Origin: Aquabacterium sp. A7-Y
Lineage (GTDB): Bacteria > Pseudomonadota > Gammaproteobacteria > Burkholderiales > Burkholderiaceae_C
Direction of reading: 5' to 3'
Length of the DNA stretch: 64,000 nt
Assembly: GCF_026153205.1 (NCBI RefSeq)
Contig: NZ_JAPFBW010000010.1
Coordinates: 62,001-126,000 of the forward strand
Part shown: positions 37,545 to 47,305 of the stretch, one piece after another
Position numbering within the stretch: position 1 is the stretch's first letter
Layout: every line of letters starts with the position of its first letter
Notes under the pieces: model-generated
Database searches by the model: none
The model's input: the letters and a program-made list of their open reading frames with translations, nothing else
Told to the model about the DNA's origin: nothing
Translations under genes and position numbers: made by a program

Positions 37545-38045
37545 ATGCAGCTGACACAGCCGCTCAACGAAGTGCTCGGCAAGCACATCAGTCACCTGTG
37601 CCCGTTCAGTCTGGGGCAGATGAATGGGGAGAATCACTGCGCTCACTTTGTGAGCCATATGCTGGGTTATGAGTTTGCCGAGACCTGCAAGAACCTTAAG
37701 TTCACCGATAAAAAACGTTCGGAAAGGGGCGCGACCATCCGAGTGAACAGCTTGTTCAATGCCGCCTCACACACCGGGCAATGGGACGACAAGCCGCTGC
37801 ACCTGTCGTCTTGCCTCCTCTATGTCACGCTGTCGAGCAACATCACGCAAGCAGGCCACCGGATCATGATGGGTACTCAGCGTCAGAAACACATCGGCAT
37901 CTTCATTGACGGACGGGTGTGGCACTACAGCAATCTCAGCGACAAGATCACCGTGGATCCCCTTCCAGATTTCGTACGCAAGTTCACCCACGCCTACAGA
38001 ACGGCCGGGAGCACTGTTCAGTTCTTCTACGGAGACTTCCTGTGA
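37545..38045 (+). CDS. Putative NlpC/P60-like cysteine hydrolase
   Basis: A 166-residue protein without a signal peptide. NHCAHFVSHMLGY (Cys at about residue 32) followed by KHIGIFIDGRVWHYSN (His at about 116) matches the Cys and His positions of NlpC/P60-type peptidases and amidases. The fold assignment is tentative. A good ribosome site (GGGAGG) precedes the ATG. The gene is visibly poorer in GC than its neighbours and overlaps, with a GTGA junction, a gene for a small exported protein. Such pairing is typical of amidase effector and periplasmic immunity protein genes. Confidence 0.6.
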   Translation: MQLTQPLNEVLGKHISHLCPFSLGQMNGENHCAHFVSHMLGYEFAETCKNLKFTDKKRSERGATIRVNSLFNAASHTGQWDDKPLHLSSCLLYVTLSSNITQAGHRIMMGTQRQKHIGIFIDGRVWHYSNLSDKITVDPLPDFVRKFTHAYRTAGSTVQFFYGDFL

Positions 38046-38500
38046 AACACGTTTGGTTGCTGGTGCCTCTGCTGGTAGCACCTCTCGCCGGGTCGGCGCA
38101 GAGCGTCAACCCGGTGTGGGGAACTCCGGTGACGATCAAGGCCGACACGCCACCTCGTGGAGCGCAGATCGTTCAACTCTTCCTTGAGAACGCGACGCTG
38201 CCTTTGAAAGGTACAGGATGCAGCCATGGCGGCGAGAACGAAACGCGTACGCTTCGCGAGGCACTGGCCCTCGTGTTAGGAGACGGTCTCGACCAGCCCC
38301 ACTACAAAACGGTTTTGAGTGGATCGTGCAAAACCGAGGTTCTCGAAGCTGCGCCCGGGAAGCCGGCGCCAGCTTGGGCGTGCTCCTTGCATACCGTCGA
38401 CAGCGACCGGAAAGGTGGAGTCGTCGCAAGCGCCTCCATTCGCGCGGGGTTCACGAAAGACAGCTGGACTCTCATTCCGGGCAGCCTCATCTGTCTTTGA
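38042..38500 (+). CDS. Small exported protein, possible immunity partner
   Basis: A 152-residue protein starting with GTG at 38042. It has a clear signal peptide (MKHVWLLVPLLVAPLAGSA) with likely cleavage before QSV. The mature part has four Cys (GCSHGG, SGSCK, WACSLH, LICL) that could form two disulfides. No family is recognised. Its start overlaps the upstream stop, so both are made together; a periplasmic inhibitor of the putative hydrolase is a reasonable guess. Its 3' end overlaps the convergent DinB gene by 14 bases. Confidence 0.65.
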   Translation: MKHVWLLVPLLVAPLAGSAQSVNPVWGTPVTIKADTPPRGAQIVQLFLENATLPLKGTGCSHGGENETRTLREALALVLGDGLDQPHYKTVLSGSCKTEVLEAAPGKPAPAWACSLHTVDSDRKGGVVASASIRAGFTKDSWTLIPGSLICL

Positions 38501-39131
38501 CGGCATCAGTTCCCGGCACCGTGCCCTCTTTCCACACCATCTCTTCACTCCACCCCAAAACCCCGAAGTCCCCCTTCCTCACCTCCGCGTCGCTCTCACA
38601 GAAGAACTCGTCCAGCTGAGGCGGCGCCACGCTGGTACCGGCCAGCATCGCGTGCACCTGCCCTCGGTGGTGGATCTGATGCTCGAACAGATGCGCCAGC
38701 AAGCGGTGCATCCGTTCCGGGCAGAGACGTCCTTCCCGGGGCACATTCACCGTCGAGGTCACGCTGGCCTCGTCGAGGGATCGGCACAGGGCGATCAAGC
38801 GCTCGTCTACCGCCTGTTGCGCCGCCGCCAGGGCCGGGCAGGTGCTGAACGGTTGCTCTGGGTCGAAATAGGCCCGCCATGCCTCGTTGGGCGGCTGGCC
38901 ACGCAAGGAGCGCTCCATCGCGTCCACGTAGTACCAGTCCACCGTCACGATGTGGTTCAGGGTCGCGGCAATAGACGGGAAAAAACCGGTGCGCCGGGCG
39001 GTGAACGCATCCTGACCGAGTTGCCCACAGGCTTGCAGCAGGCGATGGTTGGCCCAGCGGTTGTTGCAGGCCCAGGTCCACAGAAAGTGCGGCAGGCTGG
39101 TCACGGCGGCGCCCGGCAGTGAGAACGTCAA
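38487..39131 (-). CDS. DinB-family protein
   Basis: A 214-residue four-helix-bundle protein of the DinB/YfiT superfamily. The metal-site histidines are in TLNHIVTVDWYY (about residue 58) and in HLFEHQIHHRGQVHAML (about residues 150-160). NRWANHRLLQACGQL near the N-terminus is also typical. Members are damage-induced or act as thiol-dependent transferases; the role here is not known. It is convergent with the exported-protein gene. Confidence 0.9.
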   Translation of the reverse strand: MTFSLPGAAVTSLPHFLWTWACNNRWANHRLLQACGQLGQDAFTARRTGFFPSIAATLNHIVTVDWYYVDAMERSLRGQPPNEAWRAYFDPEQPFSTCPALAAAQQAVDERLIALCRSLDEASVTSTVNVPREGRLCPERMHRLLAHLFEHQIHHRGQVHAMLAGTSVAPPQLDEFFCESDAEVRKGDFGVLGWSEEMVWKEGTVPGTDAVKDR

Positions 39132-39206
39132 CCGATTCTGCCGGCCCGGCGCACGCCGGCCTAGCAGCCGGCCGATGACCTCAAGCCCGTCGGGGCCGCG
39201 GCCGTG

Positions 39207-39983
39207 TCACTCGCCTTGACGCTTCTTGCGAGCCCGCCCCGCGAGCGCTCGGTCGAACAGCCAGTTGGGCAGCACGCGCAGCAGCTTGGTGACGATCCCC
39301 ATCTGCCAAGGAATCACACGATAGCTCGCGCCCGCGCTGATGGCCCGGAAGGCACGCTCGGCAAAGGTCTCCGCGCTGAGCAGGAAGGGCATCGAGTAGC
39401 GGTTGCCGCGCGTCAGCGGCGTGTCGATATAGCCCGGCGCAATGGTCACGACGCGCACGCCCGACGGCCTCAGCTCGCCGCGCAGGCTTTCGCAATAGCT
39501 CACCACCGCGGCCTTGCTGGCGCAGTAGGCGCCGTGCCCAGGCAGCCCTCGAATTGCTGCGACGCTCGCGATGCCCACCAGCACGCCGGATCCCCGCGCG
39601 CGCATCGGGTCGATGAAGGGATGAAAGGTGGCCGCCATGCCGAGATTGTTGGTCTCGAAGGTCGCCCGCATCACCTCCAGATCGGCGTACTGCGCCGTGT
39701 CGATGCCGACGCTGATGCCCGCGTTGGCGATCACGACATCGGGCACGCCTTGTTGGGCCACACAAGCCTTGCCCGCCGTCACGATGCTCTCGACGTCGCG
39801 AACGTCCGCGGCATAGACCGCCCACCGCTGCGCATCGAAGCCCTGTGCGCGGCACCAGGCCTCGATCTCCGCGGCACGCCGTGCCACCAGCGCAAGCCGG
39901 TAGCCCGCCGCGTGGTAGCGCATCGCCAGCGCTTGGCCGATGCCGCTGGAGGCGCCGGTGATGTAAACGAGAGGGGCTGTCAT
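39207..39983 (-). CDS. Short-chain dehydrogenase/reductase
   Basis: A 258-residue classical SDR. The NAD(P)-binding GASSGIGQALA (about residues 8-18), NAG in VIANAGISVG, catalytic Ser in GIASVAA and the YxxxK motif AYCASKAA are present. The C-terminal part is basic (RARKKRQGE). Substrate unknown. ATG 39983 begins right at the Rossmann fold; 39998 is an in-frame alternative. It follows lptC on the same strand with a 40-base gap, where related genomes usually have lptA. Confidence 0.88.
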   Translation of the reverse strand: MTAPLVYITGASSGIGQALAMRYHAAGYRLALVARRAAEIEAWCRAQGFDAQRWAVYAADVRDVESIVTAGKACVAQQGVPDVVIANAGISVGIDTAQYADLEVMRATFETNNLGMAATFHPFIDPMRARGSGVLVGIASVAAIRGLPGHGAYCASKAAVVSYCESLRGELRPSGVRVVTIAPGYIDTPLTRGNRYSMPFLLSAETFAERAFRAISAGASYRVIPWQMGIVTKLLRVLPNWLFDRALAGRARKKRQGE

Positions 39984-40023
39984 CGATGTTCGTGTCATAG
40001 GAAAAAACAGGCCGGGAAGCACC

Positions 40024-40692
40024 TCAGCGCTGGGGCGGCAAGGTGCCGCGCACGGCACCCTTGAGTTCGAGCACCTGCTTCCGGTGGTCGTAGCGCAGCG
40101 ACGCACCCCGCACCTCCATGTCACCTTGCCGCAAGGTCACCGGCAAGTGCGATTCCACCCGCTCCTGCTCGGTGTAGACGTGCAGGTACTCGCCGCTGAA
40201 CTCCATGCGGCGATTCTGGGCCACGTCCTGAGCACCATGCGCCTCGCGCACCACCCGTGCACCACCGAACAGCTGCACCTCGCTGCCATCGGCGCTCGAC
40301 AAGGCCCGATCGGCCGTCGCCAGCGTCACCCGACCCTGCTCGTCGACCGAGCGCATGCGCACCTCGTCGATCTCCAGCGTGTCCGTGTCGGGATAGTGGC
40401 GCAGCTCGCGCCCCTCGAGCACATTGCGGGGCCGCCCGGCGGCCGTGAAGTGCTGCACCGAAAAGCGGTTCATCACATAGTCGGGCTCGTGCCGGATCGG
40501 CAACTCGGCACGCGGGCCGTCCGGCACCGGCGTGTGCTTGACCAGCCACCAGGTGGCCCCGGCCAGCAGTGCCAGCACCAGCAGCGGCAGATAACTCCAG
40601 AGCTGGTCGCGCCAGCGCATCTCCGAGCCGGTGGGCGCTCCCGACCTCGGCGCTGCCGGCGCCAGCACCACACGCTCCGACCGTCCACTCAT
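40024..40692 (-). CDS. lptC: LPS export protein LptC
   Basis: A 222-residue bitopic inner-membrane protein of the Lpt bridge. One membrane helix (LWSYLPLLVLALLAGATWWLV, residues about 31-51) is followed by a periplasmic beta-jellyroll; the LptC pattern PDYVMNRFSVQHFTAAGRPRNVLEGRELRHYPDTDTLEID is clear. Its start overlaps the kdsC stop (ATGA), so synthesis is coupled. The N-terminal extension of about 28 residues is longer than in E. coli. Confidence 0.9.
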   Translation of the reverse strand: MSGRSERVVLAPAAPRSGAPTGSEMRWRDQLWSYLPLLVLALLAGATWWLVKHTPVPDGPRAELPIRHEPDYVMNRFSVQHFTAAGRPRNVLEGRELRHYPDTDTLEIDEVRMRSVDEQGRVTLATADRALSSADGSEVQLFGGARVVREAHGAQDVAQNRRMEFSGEYLHVYTEQERVESHLPVTLRQGDMEVRGASLRYDHRKQVLELKGAVRGTLPPQR

Positions 40693-41267
40693 GCAGTGCG
40701 TCCGTCGTCCAGCGTTTCGAGGTGGCTCTGCAGCAGGCCGGCATAGCGGCCCTGGGCACTCAGCAGCAGGTCGCAGAATTCGCGCGCGGCCCCATGACCT
40801 CCAGCGGCTTCCGTGACATGGTGGGCCGCGGCGCGCGCCTCCACATGCGCACCGGCTGGTGCACAGGCGAAGGCGGCACGCACCATCAGGGGCAGGTCCG
40901 GCCAGTCGTCGCCCATCACCGCCAGTTCATCCCAGCCCAGCTTCAGCTCGACCAGCAGCCGCTCGGCCACCGCCAGCTTGTCGTGCACGCCGTAATAGGC
41001 GTGCGGCAGGCCGAGGTCGGCGACACGCCGCCGCACCGCCGGCGAATCGCGTCCGGTGATGACCACCGGAACGATGCCGCCGCGAGCCAGCAGCTTCAGG
41101 CCGTGGCCGTCCAGTGTATGGAAGGCCTTGAAGATCTCGCCGGCCTCGGCGATGTAGATGCGCCCGTCGGTCAGCACGCCATCGACGTCGAACACCGCGG
41201 CTCGCACGCCCTGGGCCTGCAGCAGCAGCTCGGGCGCAAAACTCAGGTGGGGTTGCAGGAGGCGCAT
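40689..41267 (-). CDS. kdsC: 3-deoxy-D-manno-octulosonate 8-phosphate phosphatase KdsC
   Basis: A 192-residue HAD phosphatase releasing KDO from KDO 8-phosphate. Motif I DVDGVLTDG (about residues 27-35), motif II VITGRDSPAVRRR, and motif IV MGDDWPDLPLM are present; it lacks a cap domain, as usual for the tetrameric KdsC. It lies between kdsD (4-base gap) and lptC (overlap), forming the KDO/LPS export block. Confidence 0.95.
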   Translation of the reverse strand: MRLLQPHLSFAPELLLQAQGVRAAVFDVDGVLTDGRIYIAEAGEIFKAFHTLDGHGLKLLARGGIVPVVITGRDSPAVRRRVADLGLPHAYYGVHDKLAVAERLLVELKLGWDELAVMGDDWPDLPLMVRAAFACAPAGAHVEARAAAHHVTEAAGGHGAAREFCDLLLSAQGRYAGLLQSHLETLDDGRTA

Positions 41268-41271
41268 GCCG

Positions 41272-42282
41272 TCAGATCACCTTCGCGCGCATCAGGTCGT
41301 TGAAATTCAAGGCCCCCACGAGCAGACCGTCGGCGTCGGTCACCAGCACCGAGGTGATGCGGGCCTCCTCCATCAGGTCGGCCGCTTCGACGGCCAGCGC
41401 GTCCTCGCGCACCTGGCGCGGGTTGGGCGTCATCACCTCGGACGCCTTGAGCTTGCGCAAGTCCCGACCCCCTTCGATCTGGCGACGCAGGTCGCCGTCG
41501 GTGAAGATGCCGATCACCCGCCCCTGGTCGTCGACCACCGCAGTCGAACCCAGCCCCTTGGCGGACATCTCGCGCATCATCTCGGTGAACACGGTCGAGG
41601 CCAGCACCTTGGGCACGGCGGCGCCGCTGCGCATCACGTCGCGCACATGCGTGAGCAGCTTGCGTCCCAGCGCACCGCCCGGGTGCGAACGCGCGAAGTC
41701 CTCTTCCCTGAAGCCGCGCGCGTCCAGCAGCGCGACGGCCAGGGCGTCGCCCAGGGCCATCTGCGCCGTCGTGCTGGCGGTCGGCGCCAGGTTCAGCGGG
41801 CAGGCCTCCTTGGCCACCGAGGTGTCGAGCACCACCTCCGCGTGCCGCGCGAGGGTGGACTCGGCCCGTCCGGTCAGTGCGATCAGCGGAATGGAGAGCC
41901 GCTTGAGCACCGGCAGGATGGCCGTCAGCTCGTCGCTTTCGCCGGAGTTGGAGATCGCCAGCACCAGGTCGTGGGCCGTGATCATGCCGAGGTCGCCATG
42001 GCTGGCCTCGGCGGGGTGGACGAACATCGCCGGCGTTCCGGTGGAGGCCAGCGTGGCGGCCATCTTGCGGCCGACATGCCCGCTCTTGCCCATGCCCATC
42101 ACGACAACCCGGCCCTCGCACTGCAGCACCAGCTGCACCGCGCACGCAAACGGCTCGCCCACGCGCTGCCGCAGCCCAGCGAGGGCCGCGGCCTCGATGT
42201 CCAGCGTATCGCGGGCCAGTTCGACCGCACGTGCCCGGTCGAAAGCGATCTGCGGTTTTTGAGGGATAGTACGTTCAGACAC
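41272..42282 (-). CDS. kdsD: Arabinose-5-phosphate isomerase KdsD
   Basis: A 336-residue enzyme converting ribulose 5-phosphate to arabinose 5-phosphate, the first step to KDO. The N-terminal SIS domain has GMGKSGHVGRKMAATLASTGTPA and ISNSGESDEL; SHPGGALGRKLL marks the KpsF/GutQ group. Two CBS domains fill the C-terminal 130 residues (GIFTDGDLRR in the first, VTDADGLLVGALNFNDL in the second). It heads the kdsD-kdsC-lptC operon, divergent from the antiporter gene. Confidence 0.95.
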   Translation of the reverse strand: MSERTIPQKPQIAFDRARAVELARDTLDIEAAALAGLRQRVGEPFACAVQLVLQCEGRVVVMGMGKSGHVGRKMAATLASTGTPAMFVHPAEASHGDLGMITAHDLVLAISNSGESDELTAILPVLKRLSIPLIALTGRAESTLARHAEVVLDTSVAKEACPLNLAPTASTTAQMALGDALAVALLDARGFREEDFARSHPGGALGRKLLTHVRDVMRSGAAVPKVLASTVFTEMMREMSAKGLGSTAVVDDQGRVIGIFTDGDLRRQIEGGRDLRKLKASEVMTPNPRQVREDALAVEAADLMEEARITSVLVTDADGLLVGALNFNDLMRAKVI

Positions 42283-42377
42283 AGGGAGCCATCGGTCGAT
42301 TAGGATTCGCAGATTCTAGGCTTCGGCCCTGTCCCCCGTCGGCAGGTCACCGGCTGCGCCCCGCAACTGCTTCCTTG

Positions 42378-44375
42378 ATGGCCTCCACCCTCGAACTCGT
42401 CCTGCTCTATCTCCTCGCCGCCGTCCTCGGCGTGGCCGCCTGCCGTTCCTTGAAGCTGCCGCCCATGCTCGGCTACCTGGCCGTCGGCATCCTCATCGGG
42501 CCCAACGCGCTGGCGCTGGCCCGCGACACGGCAGGCATCCGCTATCTGGCCGAATTCGGTGTCGTTTTCCTGATGTTCGCGATCGGGCTGGAGTTCAACC
42601 TGCCCAAGCTCAAGAGCATGCGCAAAGCGGTGTTCGGCCTCGGCCTGAGCGAGGTGGTGGTGACCATGGCGGTCACGGTCGCCGGCAATGCCGCGCTGAG
42701 CTGGGCCTTCGCCGCTGCGGGGCAGCGTTGGGCCCTGCCCTGGCAAACCGCGGTGGCACTGGGCGGCGCGCTGGCGATGTCCTCCACCGCCATCGTCGTG
42801 AAGCTGATGGCCGAGCGCTTGGAGCTCGAAAGCGAACATGGCCGGCGCGTGATGGGCGTGTTGCTGTTCCAGGATCTGGCCGTGGTGCCGCTGCTGGTGC
42901 TCATCCCGGCACTCGGCTCGTCCGCCGAGGACATGGCGCAAGCGCTGGGCTGGGCGACGCTCAAGGCCGCCGCCCTGCTGACCGTGCTGCTGGTCGGCGG
43001 GCAGCGCGTGATGCGCTGGTGGCTGACCCTGGTGGCGCGGCGCAAGAGCGAAGAGCTGTTCATCCTCAACCTGCTGCTGGTGACGCTGGGACTGGCATGG
43101 CTGACCGAGCATGCCGGGCTGTCGCTGGCGCTCGGGGCCTTCGTGGCCGGCATGCTGATCGCCGAAACCGAGTACAAGCACCAGGTCGAAACCGACATCC
43201 GGCCCTTTCACGATGTCCTGCTGGGGCTGTTTTTCATCACCATCGGGATGCTGCTCGACTGGCGCCTGGTGCTGGAGCAATGGCCGCTGGTGCTGCTGCT
43301 CATGTCGGCCCCGGTGGTCTTCAAGTTCGTGCTGGTGACGGCGCTGGCCAAGGCCTTCGGCTCACCGACCGGCGTCGCGATGCGCACCGGCCTCTACCTG
43401 GCGCAAGCGGGCGAGTTCGGCCTGGTGCTGCTCAACCTCGCGACCGACCACCGGCTGGTGGAGCCGGCGCTGCGCAGCGCGGTGCTCGCCTCCATGGTGC
43501 TGTCGATGCTGGCCACGCCCTTTATCGTGCAGTACAGCAACCGCATCGTGATGCGCCTGTCGGCCAACGACTGGCTGATGCAGTCCGTGGCGATGACCAG
43601 CATCGCCAAGCGCGCCATCAACACCGCCCAGCACGTGATCATCTGCGGCTACGGCCGCAGCGGCCAGAACCTGGCCCGCATGCTGGAGTCCGAACAGATC
43701 CCCTACATGGCGCTCGACCTCGATCCTGACCGGGTGCGCCAGGCCGCCGCCGCCGGCCAGAGCGTCGTGTTCGGCGACGCCGCCCGGCTGCAGAGCCTGA
43801 TGGCCGCCGGCCTGGCCCGTGCCAGCCTGGTGGTGGTGAGCTACCACGACACGCCTTCGGCACTGAAGATCCTGCAGCTGGTGCAGGACCATGCGCCCAA
43901 GGTCCCGGTGGTGGTGCGTACCATCGACGACAGCGACCTCGAAAAGCTGCGTGCGGCCGGCGCCGCCGAGGTGGTGCCCGAGGCAATCGAAGGCTCGCTG
44001 ATGCTGGCTTCGCACGCGCTGGCCCTGGTCGGCGTGCCGATGCGGCGGGTCATCCGGGTTGTGCAGGACCAGCGTGACGCACGCTACAGCCTGCTGCGCG
44101 GCTATTTCCACGGCGCCGACGACGACACCAGCAACGAGCTCAGCCACGAGCGCCTGCAGTCGGTCACCCTGCCGCCCGGCTCCTCCTTGTGCGGCCAGCC
44201 GCTGCTGCATGCCGCGCTGCACGCGGTCGGCGTCAATGTGCTGTCGGTGCGGCGTGCCCACGGCGGTGTCGTGCGCCCCGACGACCAACTGGTGATGGCG
44301 GCCGGCGACACCCTGGTGCTGTCCGGGCTGCCCGAGCCGCTGGCCCTGGCGGAGCAGAAGCTGCTGGCCGGCTGA
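42378..44375 (+). CDS. Monovalent cation:proton antiporter, KefB/CPA2 type
   Basis: A 665-residue protein. Residues 1-385 form the CPA2 transporter with about 12 helices ([65 protein letters not shown]). Next is a cytoplasmic RCK_N domain with the NAD-binding [17 protein letters not shown] (about residues 424-440), then an RCK_C (TrkA-C) domain (residues about 570-660). It probably exchanges K+ or Na+ for H+. The kdsD-antiporter-apt neighbourhood is common in related bacteria. ATG 42378 is preferred to the TTG three bases earlier. Confidence 0.93.
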   Translation: MASTLELVLLYLLAAVLGVAACRSLKLPPMLGYLAVGILIGPNALALARDTAGIRYLAEFGVVFLMFAIGLEFNLPKLKSMRKAVFGLGLSEVVVTMAVTVAGNAALSWAFAAAGQRWALPWQTAVALGGALAMSSTAIVVKLMAERLELESEHGRRVMGVLLFQDLAVVPLLVLIPALGSSAEDMAQALGWATLKAAALLTVLLVGGQRVMRWWLTLVARRKSEELFILNLLLVTLGLAWLTEHAGLSLALGAFVAGMLIAETEYKHQVETDIRPFHDVLLGLFFITIGMLLDWRLVLEQWPLVLLLMSAPVVFKFVLVTALAKAFGSPTGVAMRTGLYLAQAGEFGLVLLNLATDHRLVEPALRSAVLASMVLSMLATPFIVQYSNRIVMRLSANDWLMQSVAMTSIAKRAINTAQHVIICGYGRSGQNLARMLESEQIPYMALDLDPDRVRQAAAAGQSVVFGDAARLQSLMAAGLARASLVVVSYHDTPSALKILQLVQDHAPKVPVVVRTIDDSDLEKLRAAGAAEVVPEAIEGSLMLASHALALVGVPMRRVIRVVQDQRDARYSLLRGYFHGADDDTSNELSHERLQSVTLPPGSSLCGQPLLHAALHAVGVNVLSVRRAHGGVVRPDDQLVMAAGDTLVLSGLPEPLALAEQKLLAG

Positions 44376-44569
44376 CCGCGCACAAACCACCGGGCACCGG
44401 GCCCGGGACGGCAACGAAAAAAGCCCCGCGTCTCGCAGCTGCTCTGCCCGCGGCAGAGGCTTCGCGCGACAATGGCGGCCTGCGCCCGGACGCTGGGCCT
44501 TGCCGCTCCGCTCGCCGCCTCCTCCGCTTCCCCCGCTTTACCCCATCTCCCCCGATCCGGAGCCCCACC

Positions 44570-45109
44570 ATGGACGACCGCGCCTACATCAAGAGCCACA
44601 TCCGCACCGTATCTGACTGGCCCGAGCCCGGCGTGCAGTTCCGTGACATCACGCCGCTGCTGCAGAGCCCCAAGGTGTTTCGTGTGCTGATCGACCAGTT
44701 CGTGCACCGCTACTTCGACGTCCGCCCCGATGTCATTGCCGGGCTGGACGCACGCGGCTTCATCATCGGCTCGGTGCTCGCCTACGAGCTCAATGTCGGC
44801 TTCGTGCCGATCCGCAAGAAGGGCAAGCTGCCGTTCACGACGGTCGAGGAGACCTACGAGCTCGAATACGGCTCGGCGACCGTGGAGTTGCACACCGACG
44901 CTGTCAAGGCCGGCGACAAGGTGGTGCTGATCGACGACCTGATCGCCACCGGCGGCACCATGATGGCCGGCAAGCGCCTGCTGGAGCGCCTGGGCGCCAC
45001 CGTGATCGAGGGCGCGGCCATCGTCGACCTGCCCGAGTTGAAGGGCTCGGAACGGCTGCGGTCCGCGGGGCTGCCGCTGTTCACGCTGCTGTCCTTCGAA
45101 GGCCACTGA
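44570..45109 (+). CDS. apt: Adenine phosphoribosyltransferase
   Basis: A 179-residue type I phosphoribosyltransferase making AMP from adenine and PRPP. The PRPP-binding motif [13 protein letters not shown] is at residues about 120-132. [20 protein letters not shown] and [10 protein letters not shown] are Apt hallmarks. It lies 194 bp after the antiporter gene; the gap contains GC-rich inverted repeats but no clear terminator. Confidence 0.96.
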   Translation: MDDRAYIKSHIRTVSDWPEPGVQFRDITPLLQSPKVFRVLIDQFVHRYFDVRPDVIAGLDARGFIIGSVLAYELNVGFVPIRKKGKLPFTTVEETYELEYGSATVELHTDAVKAGDKVVLIDDLIATGGTMMAGKRLLERLGATVIEGAAIVDLPELKGSERLRSAGLPLFTLLSFEGH

Positions 45110-45173
45110 GCCGGGCCTTCGCTGCGGCGGCATCGGCGACCCGGTCCGGTCAGCCCGCCGTGCCGCCGAGCGC

Positions 45174-45641
45174 TCAGGTCATCGGCATCTGTTTGGTCAG
45201 AGAGGCCTGCATGCGGGCCGTCATGACGGCACCGGCGGCACGCAGCACCTCCAGCGCGATGGTCGGCACACGCACCGCCAGTTCCTCGAAGCGCGGCAGG
45301 CGCAGGGCCCAGATCAGGCCGGGCGTCATCGCTTCCACATTCGCGCTGCGGCCCACATCGGCGAACAGACTGGGCTCGCCGAAAACGGCACCCGGCCGCA
45401 GGATGGCGACCTTGCTCGCGCCCGGCGCGCCGCCGCTCACATAGACCTGCATCGAGCCCTGGGCGAGAAAGTACATCGTGCGGTCGTGATCGCCCTGGCG
45501 GATCACCTGATCGCCGGTGCGCACCTCGTGCCGCGTGAGGTACTGCGACACCGTGCGCCATTGCTGCGCGTCGAGGCGCGCGCGGAAGGCGTCCTGGGTG
45601 TTGAGCGAATGAATCGCGGTGACCAGTTCGTCGAAGTTCAT
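45174..45641 (-). CDS. Cyclic nucleotide-binding domain protein
   Basis: A 155-residue protein made almost only of a cNMP-binding (CAP_ED) beta-barrel: GDQVIRQGDHDRTMYFLAQGSMQVYV and the phosphate-binding cassette region GAVFGEPSLFADVGRSANVEAMT. No helix-turn-helix follows, so it is not a CRP-type transcription factor; it may be a stand-alone sensor. The cassette lacks a clear RxA-type arginine match beyond GRSANV, so ligand binding is uncertain. It is convergent with apt. Confidence 0.85.
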   Translation of the reverse strand: MNFDELVTAIHSLNTQDAFRARLDAQQWRTVSQYLTRHEVRTGDQVIRQGDHDRTMYFLAQGSMQVYVSGGAPGASKVAILRPGAVFGEPSLFADVGRSANVEAMTPGLIWALRLPRFEELAVRVPTIALEVLRAAGAVMTARMQASLTKQMPMT

Positions 45642-45798
45642 CTTGCTTCCCCCTCATGCGCCGCTGACGGGCGAGCCGTGACCGCGCCGGCACGTCCTTG
45701 TACCTATCAACTCGCGCGATTATCAGGCGTGGCTTGCCGCAGCCACAATGGCCGCGCTCCTCGGCCCCCTCAAGCGGGCGTCCGTGGGTGCCGGTCGG

Positions 45799-47187
45799 TC
45801 ACTTGCCGATGCAGAAGCGGCTGAAGATTTCGCCGAGCAGGTCGTCGGCGCTGAACTGACCGGTGATCTCGCCCAGCGCGTTGTGGGCCAGGCGCAATTC
45901 CTCGGCGAACAGATCGAGCGCCTGGTCCGCGGCCGAGGCATGTTCGCCGGCCAGGTCGAGGTGAGCGGCCGCACGTTTCAGTGCCTGGACGTGCCGCTCG
46001 CGCGCGATGAAAACGCCTTCGGGCTGCGCGTGCCAACCGGCCAGTTCCAGCAACAAGGCACGCAGCTCGTCGAGACCCTCGCCGGTCTTCGCCGACAAGG
46101 CAAGGTGGCGCACGCCGGGTTCCGACGCCGGCTCCTGCCCCGCGTCGACCTTGTTGTACACGTGAACCAGCCGCGCGCCGGCCGGCAGGCGCCGGGCGAT
46201 GTCGACATCGCCAGCGTCGTAGTCGGCCTGGCCCAGCCGCGTCAGGTCGTGCAGGAACAGCACCGCGTCGGCGCCGGCGATCTCGGCCCAGGTGCGCGCG
46301 ATGCCGATACGCTCCACCTCGTCGGCAGCCGCCTCGTCCGAGCGCAGCCCGGCGGTGTCGATCACGTGCAGCGGCACGCCGGCGATCTGGATCGTCTCGC
46401 TGACCTTGTCGCGGGTGGTGCCCGGGATGGGTGTCACGATCGCAAGCTCCGCCCCGGCCAGCGCATTGAGCAGCGAACTCTTGCCCACATTGGGCTGCCC
46501 GGCCAGCACCACCTTGATGCCTTCACGCAGCAGCGCCCCTTGGCGCGCGCGGTCCAGCACAGCCGCCAGCGTCTCCGCCAGCCGGCGCAGCTGCCCGCGC
46601 GCATCAGCCTTTTCGAGGAAGTCGATCTCCTCCTCCGGAAAGTCGAGCGTCGCCTCGACCAGCATGCGCAAGTGCACCATGCCGTCGCGCAGCGCGTGAA
46701 CCTGCTGAGAGAACACCCCGGTCAGCGAACGGCTGGCCGAGCGCGCCGCTGCCTCGGTGCTCGCGTCGATCAGGTCGGCCACCGCCTCCGCCTGGGCCAG
46801 GTCGAGCTTGTCATTGAGGAAGGCCCGCTCGGTGAACTCGCCCGGCTCGGCCAGGCGCAGCGCGGGCAGGTGCTGCCTCGCCACCTCCAGGCAGCGCGCC
46901 AGCAGCAACTGCAGCACCACCGGCCCGCCATGCGCCTGCAGCTCCAGGACGTCCTCGCCGGTGTAGGAGTGCGGGGCCGGGAAATAGAGCGCCAGCCCGT
47001 GGTCGATCGGCTGACCCTGGCCGTCCTTGAAAGGCAGGTAGCTCGCATGCCGCGGCTTCAGCGTCTGCCCCAGCAGCGCCTCGACGAAGCCGCCCAGCTG
47101 CTTGCCGGACACGCGCACGATGCCAACCGCGCCGCGTCCCGGGGCGGTGGCGATGGCGACGACGGGGTCGAGATGGCGGCTCAGCAT
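45799..47187 (-). CDS. mnmE: tRNA modification GTPase MnmE (TrmE)
   Basis: A 462-residue GTPase, partner of MnmG. The N-terminal formyl-THF-binding domain has [17 protein letters not shown] and [15 protein letters not shown]. The G domain has G1 [14 protein letters not shown] (about residues 222-235), G2/G3 in TTRDKVSE and DTAGLR, and G4 NKVD. The C-terminal FCIGK carries the conserved catalytic Cys. It lies downstream of yidC on the same strand, as usual near oriC. Confidence 0.97.
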   Translation of the reverse strand: MLSRHLDPVVAIATAPGRGAVGIVRVSGKQLGGFVEALLGQTLKPRHASYLPFKDGQGQPIDHGLALYFPAPHSYTGEDVLELQAHGGPVVLQLLLARCLEVARQHLPALRLAEPGEFTERAFLNDKLDLAQAEAVADLIDASTEAAARSASRSLTGVFSQQVHALRDGMVHLRMLVEATLDFPEEEIDFLEKADARGQLRRLAETLAAVLDRARQGALLREGIKVVLAGQPNVGKSSLLNALAGAELAIVTPIPGTTRDKVSETIQIAGVPLHVIDTAGLRSDEAAADEVERIGIARTWAEIAGADAVLFLHDLTRLGQADYDAGDVDIARRLPAGARLVHVYNKVDAGQEPASEPGVRHLALSAKTGEGLDELRALLLELAGWHAQPEGVFIARERHVQALKRAAAHLDLAGEHASAADQALDLFAEELRLAHNALGEITGQFSADDLLGEIFSRFCIGK

Positions 47188-47252
47188 GGTGGTGTCGGAC
47201 TTTGTCGGGATTGTGGAGCAGGGCGGGCCCTGCGCGACAAGAGGCTCAAGCA

Positions 47253-47287
47253 GCGACGCCCCGGGCCTTGCGGCCGCGGGGCGTCGC
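47253..47287 (-). terminator. Strong hairpin between yidC and mnmE
   Basis: GCGACGCCCC (47253-47262) and GGGGCGTCGC (47278-47287) form a perfect 10-bp stem with a GC-rich 15-base interior. It lies just after the yidC stop on the minus strand. No T tract follows, so it could slow or partly end yidC transcripts, or protect their 3' end. Confidence 0.5.
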
Positions 47288-47305
47288 GCGCTCAGGGGCG
47301 GCCGC

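Noticed and set aside
38218-38619. A plus-strand 133-codon frame overlapping the exported-protein gene
   Set aside because: It overlaps two better supported genes, has no ribosome site and no recognisable protein features.
44395-44440. GC palindromes after the antiporter gene as an intrinsic terminator
   Set aside because: CCGGGCCCGG-type symmetry is present but no stem is followed by a T tract in the right direction; the A6 run lies on the wrong side for the plus strand.
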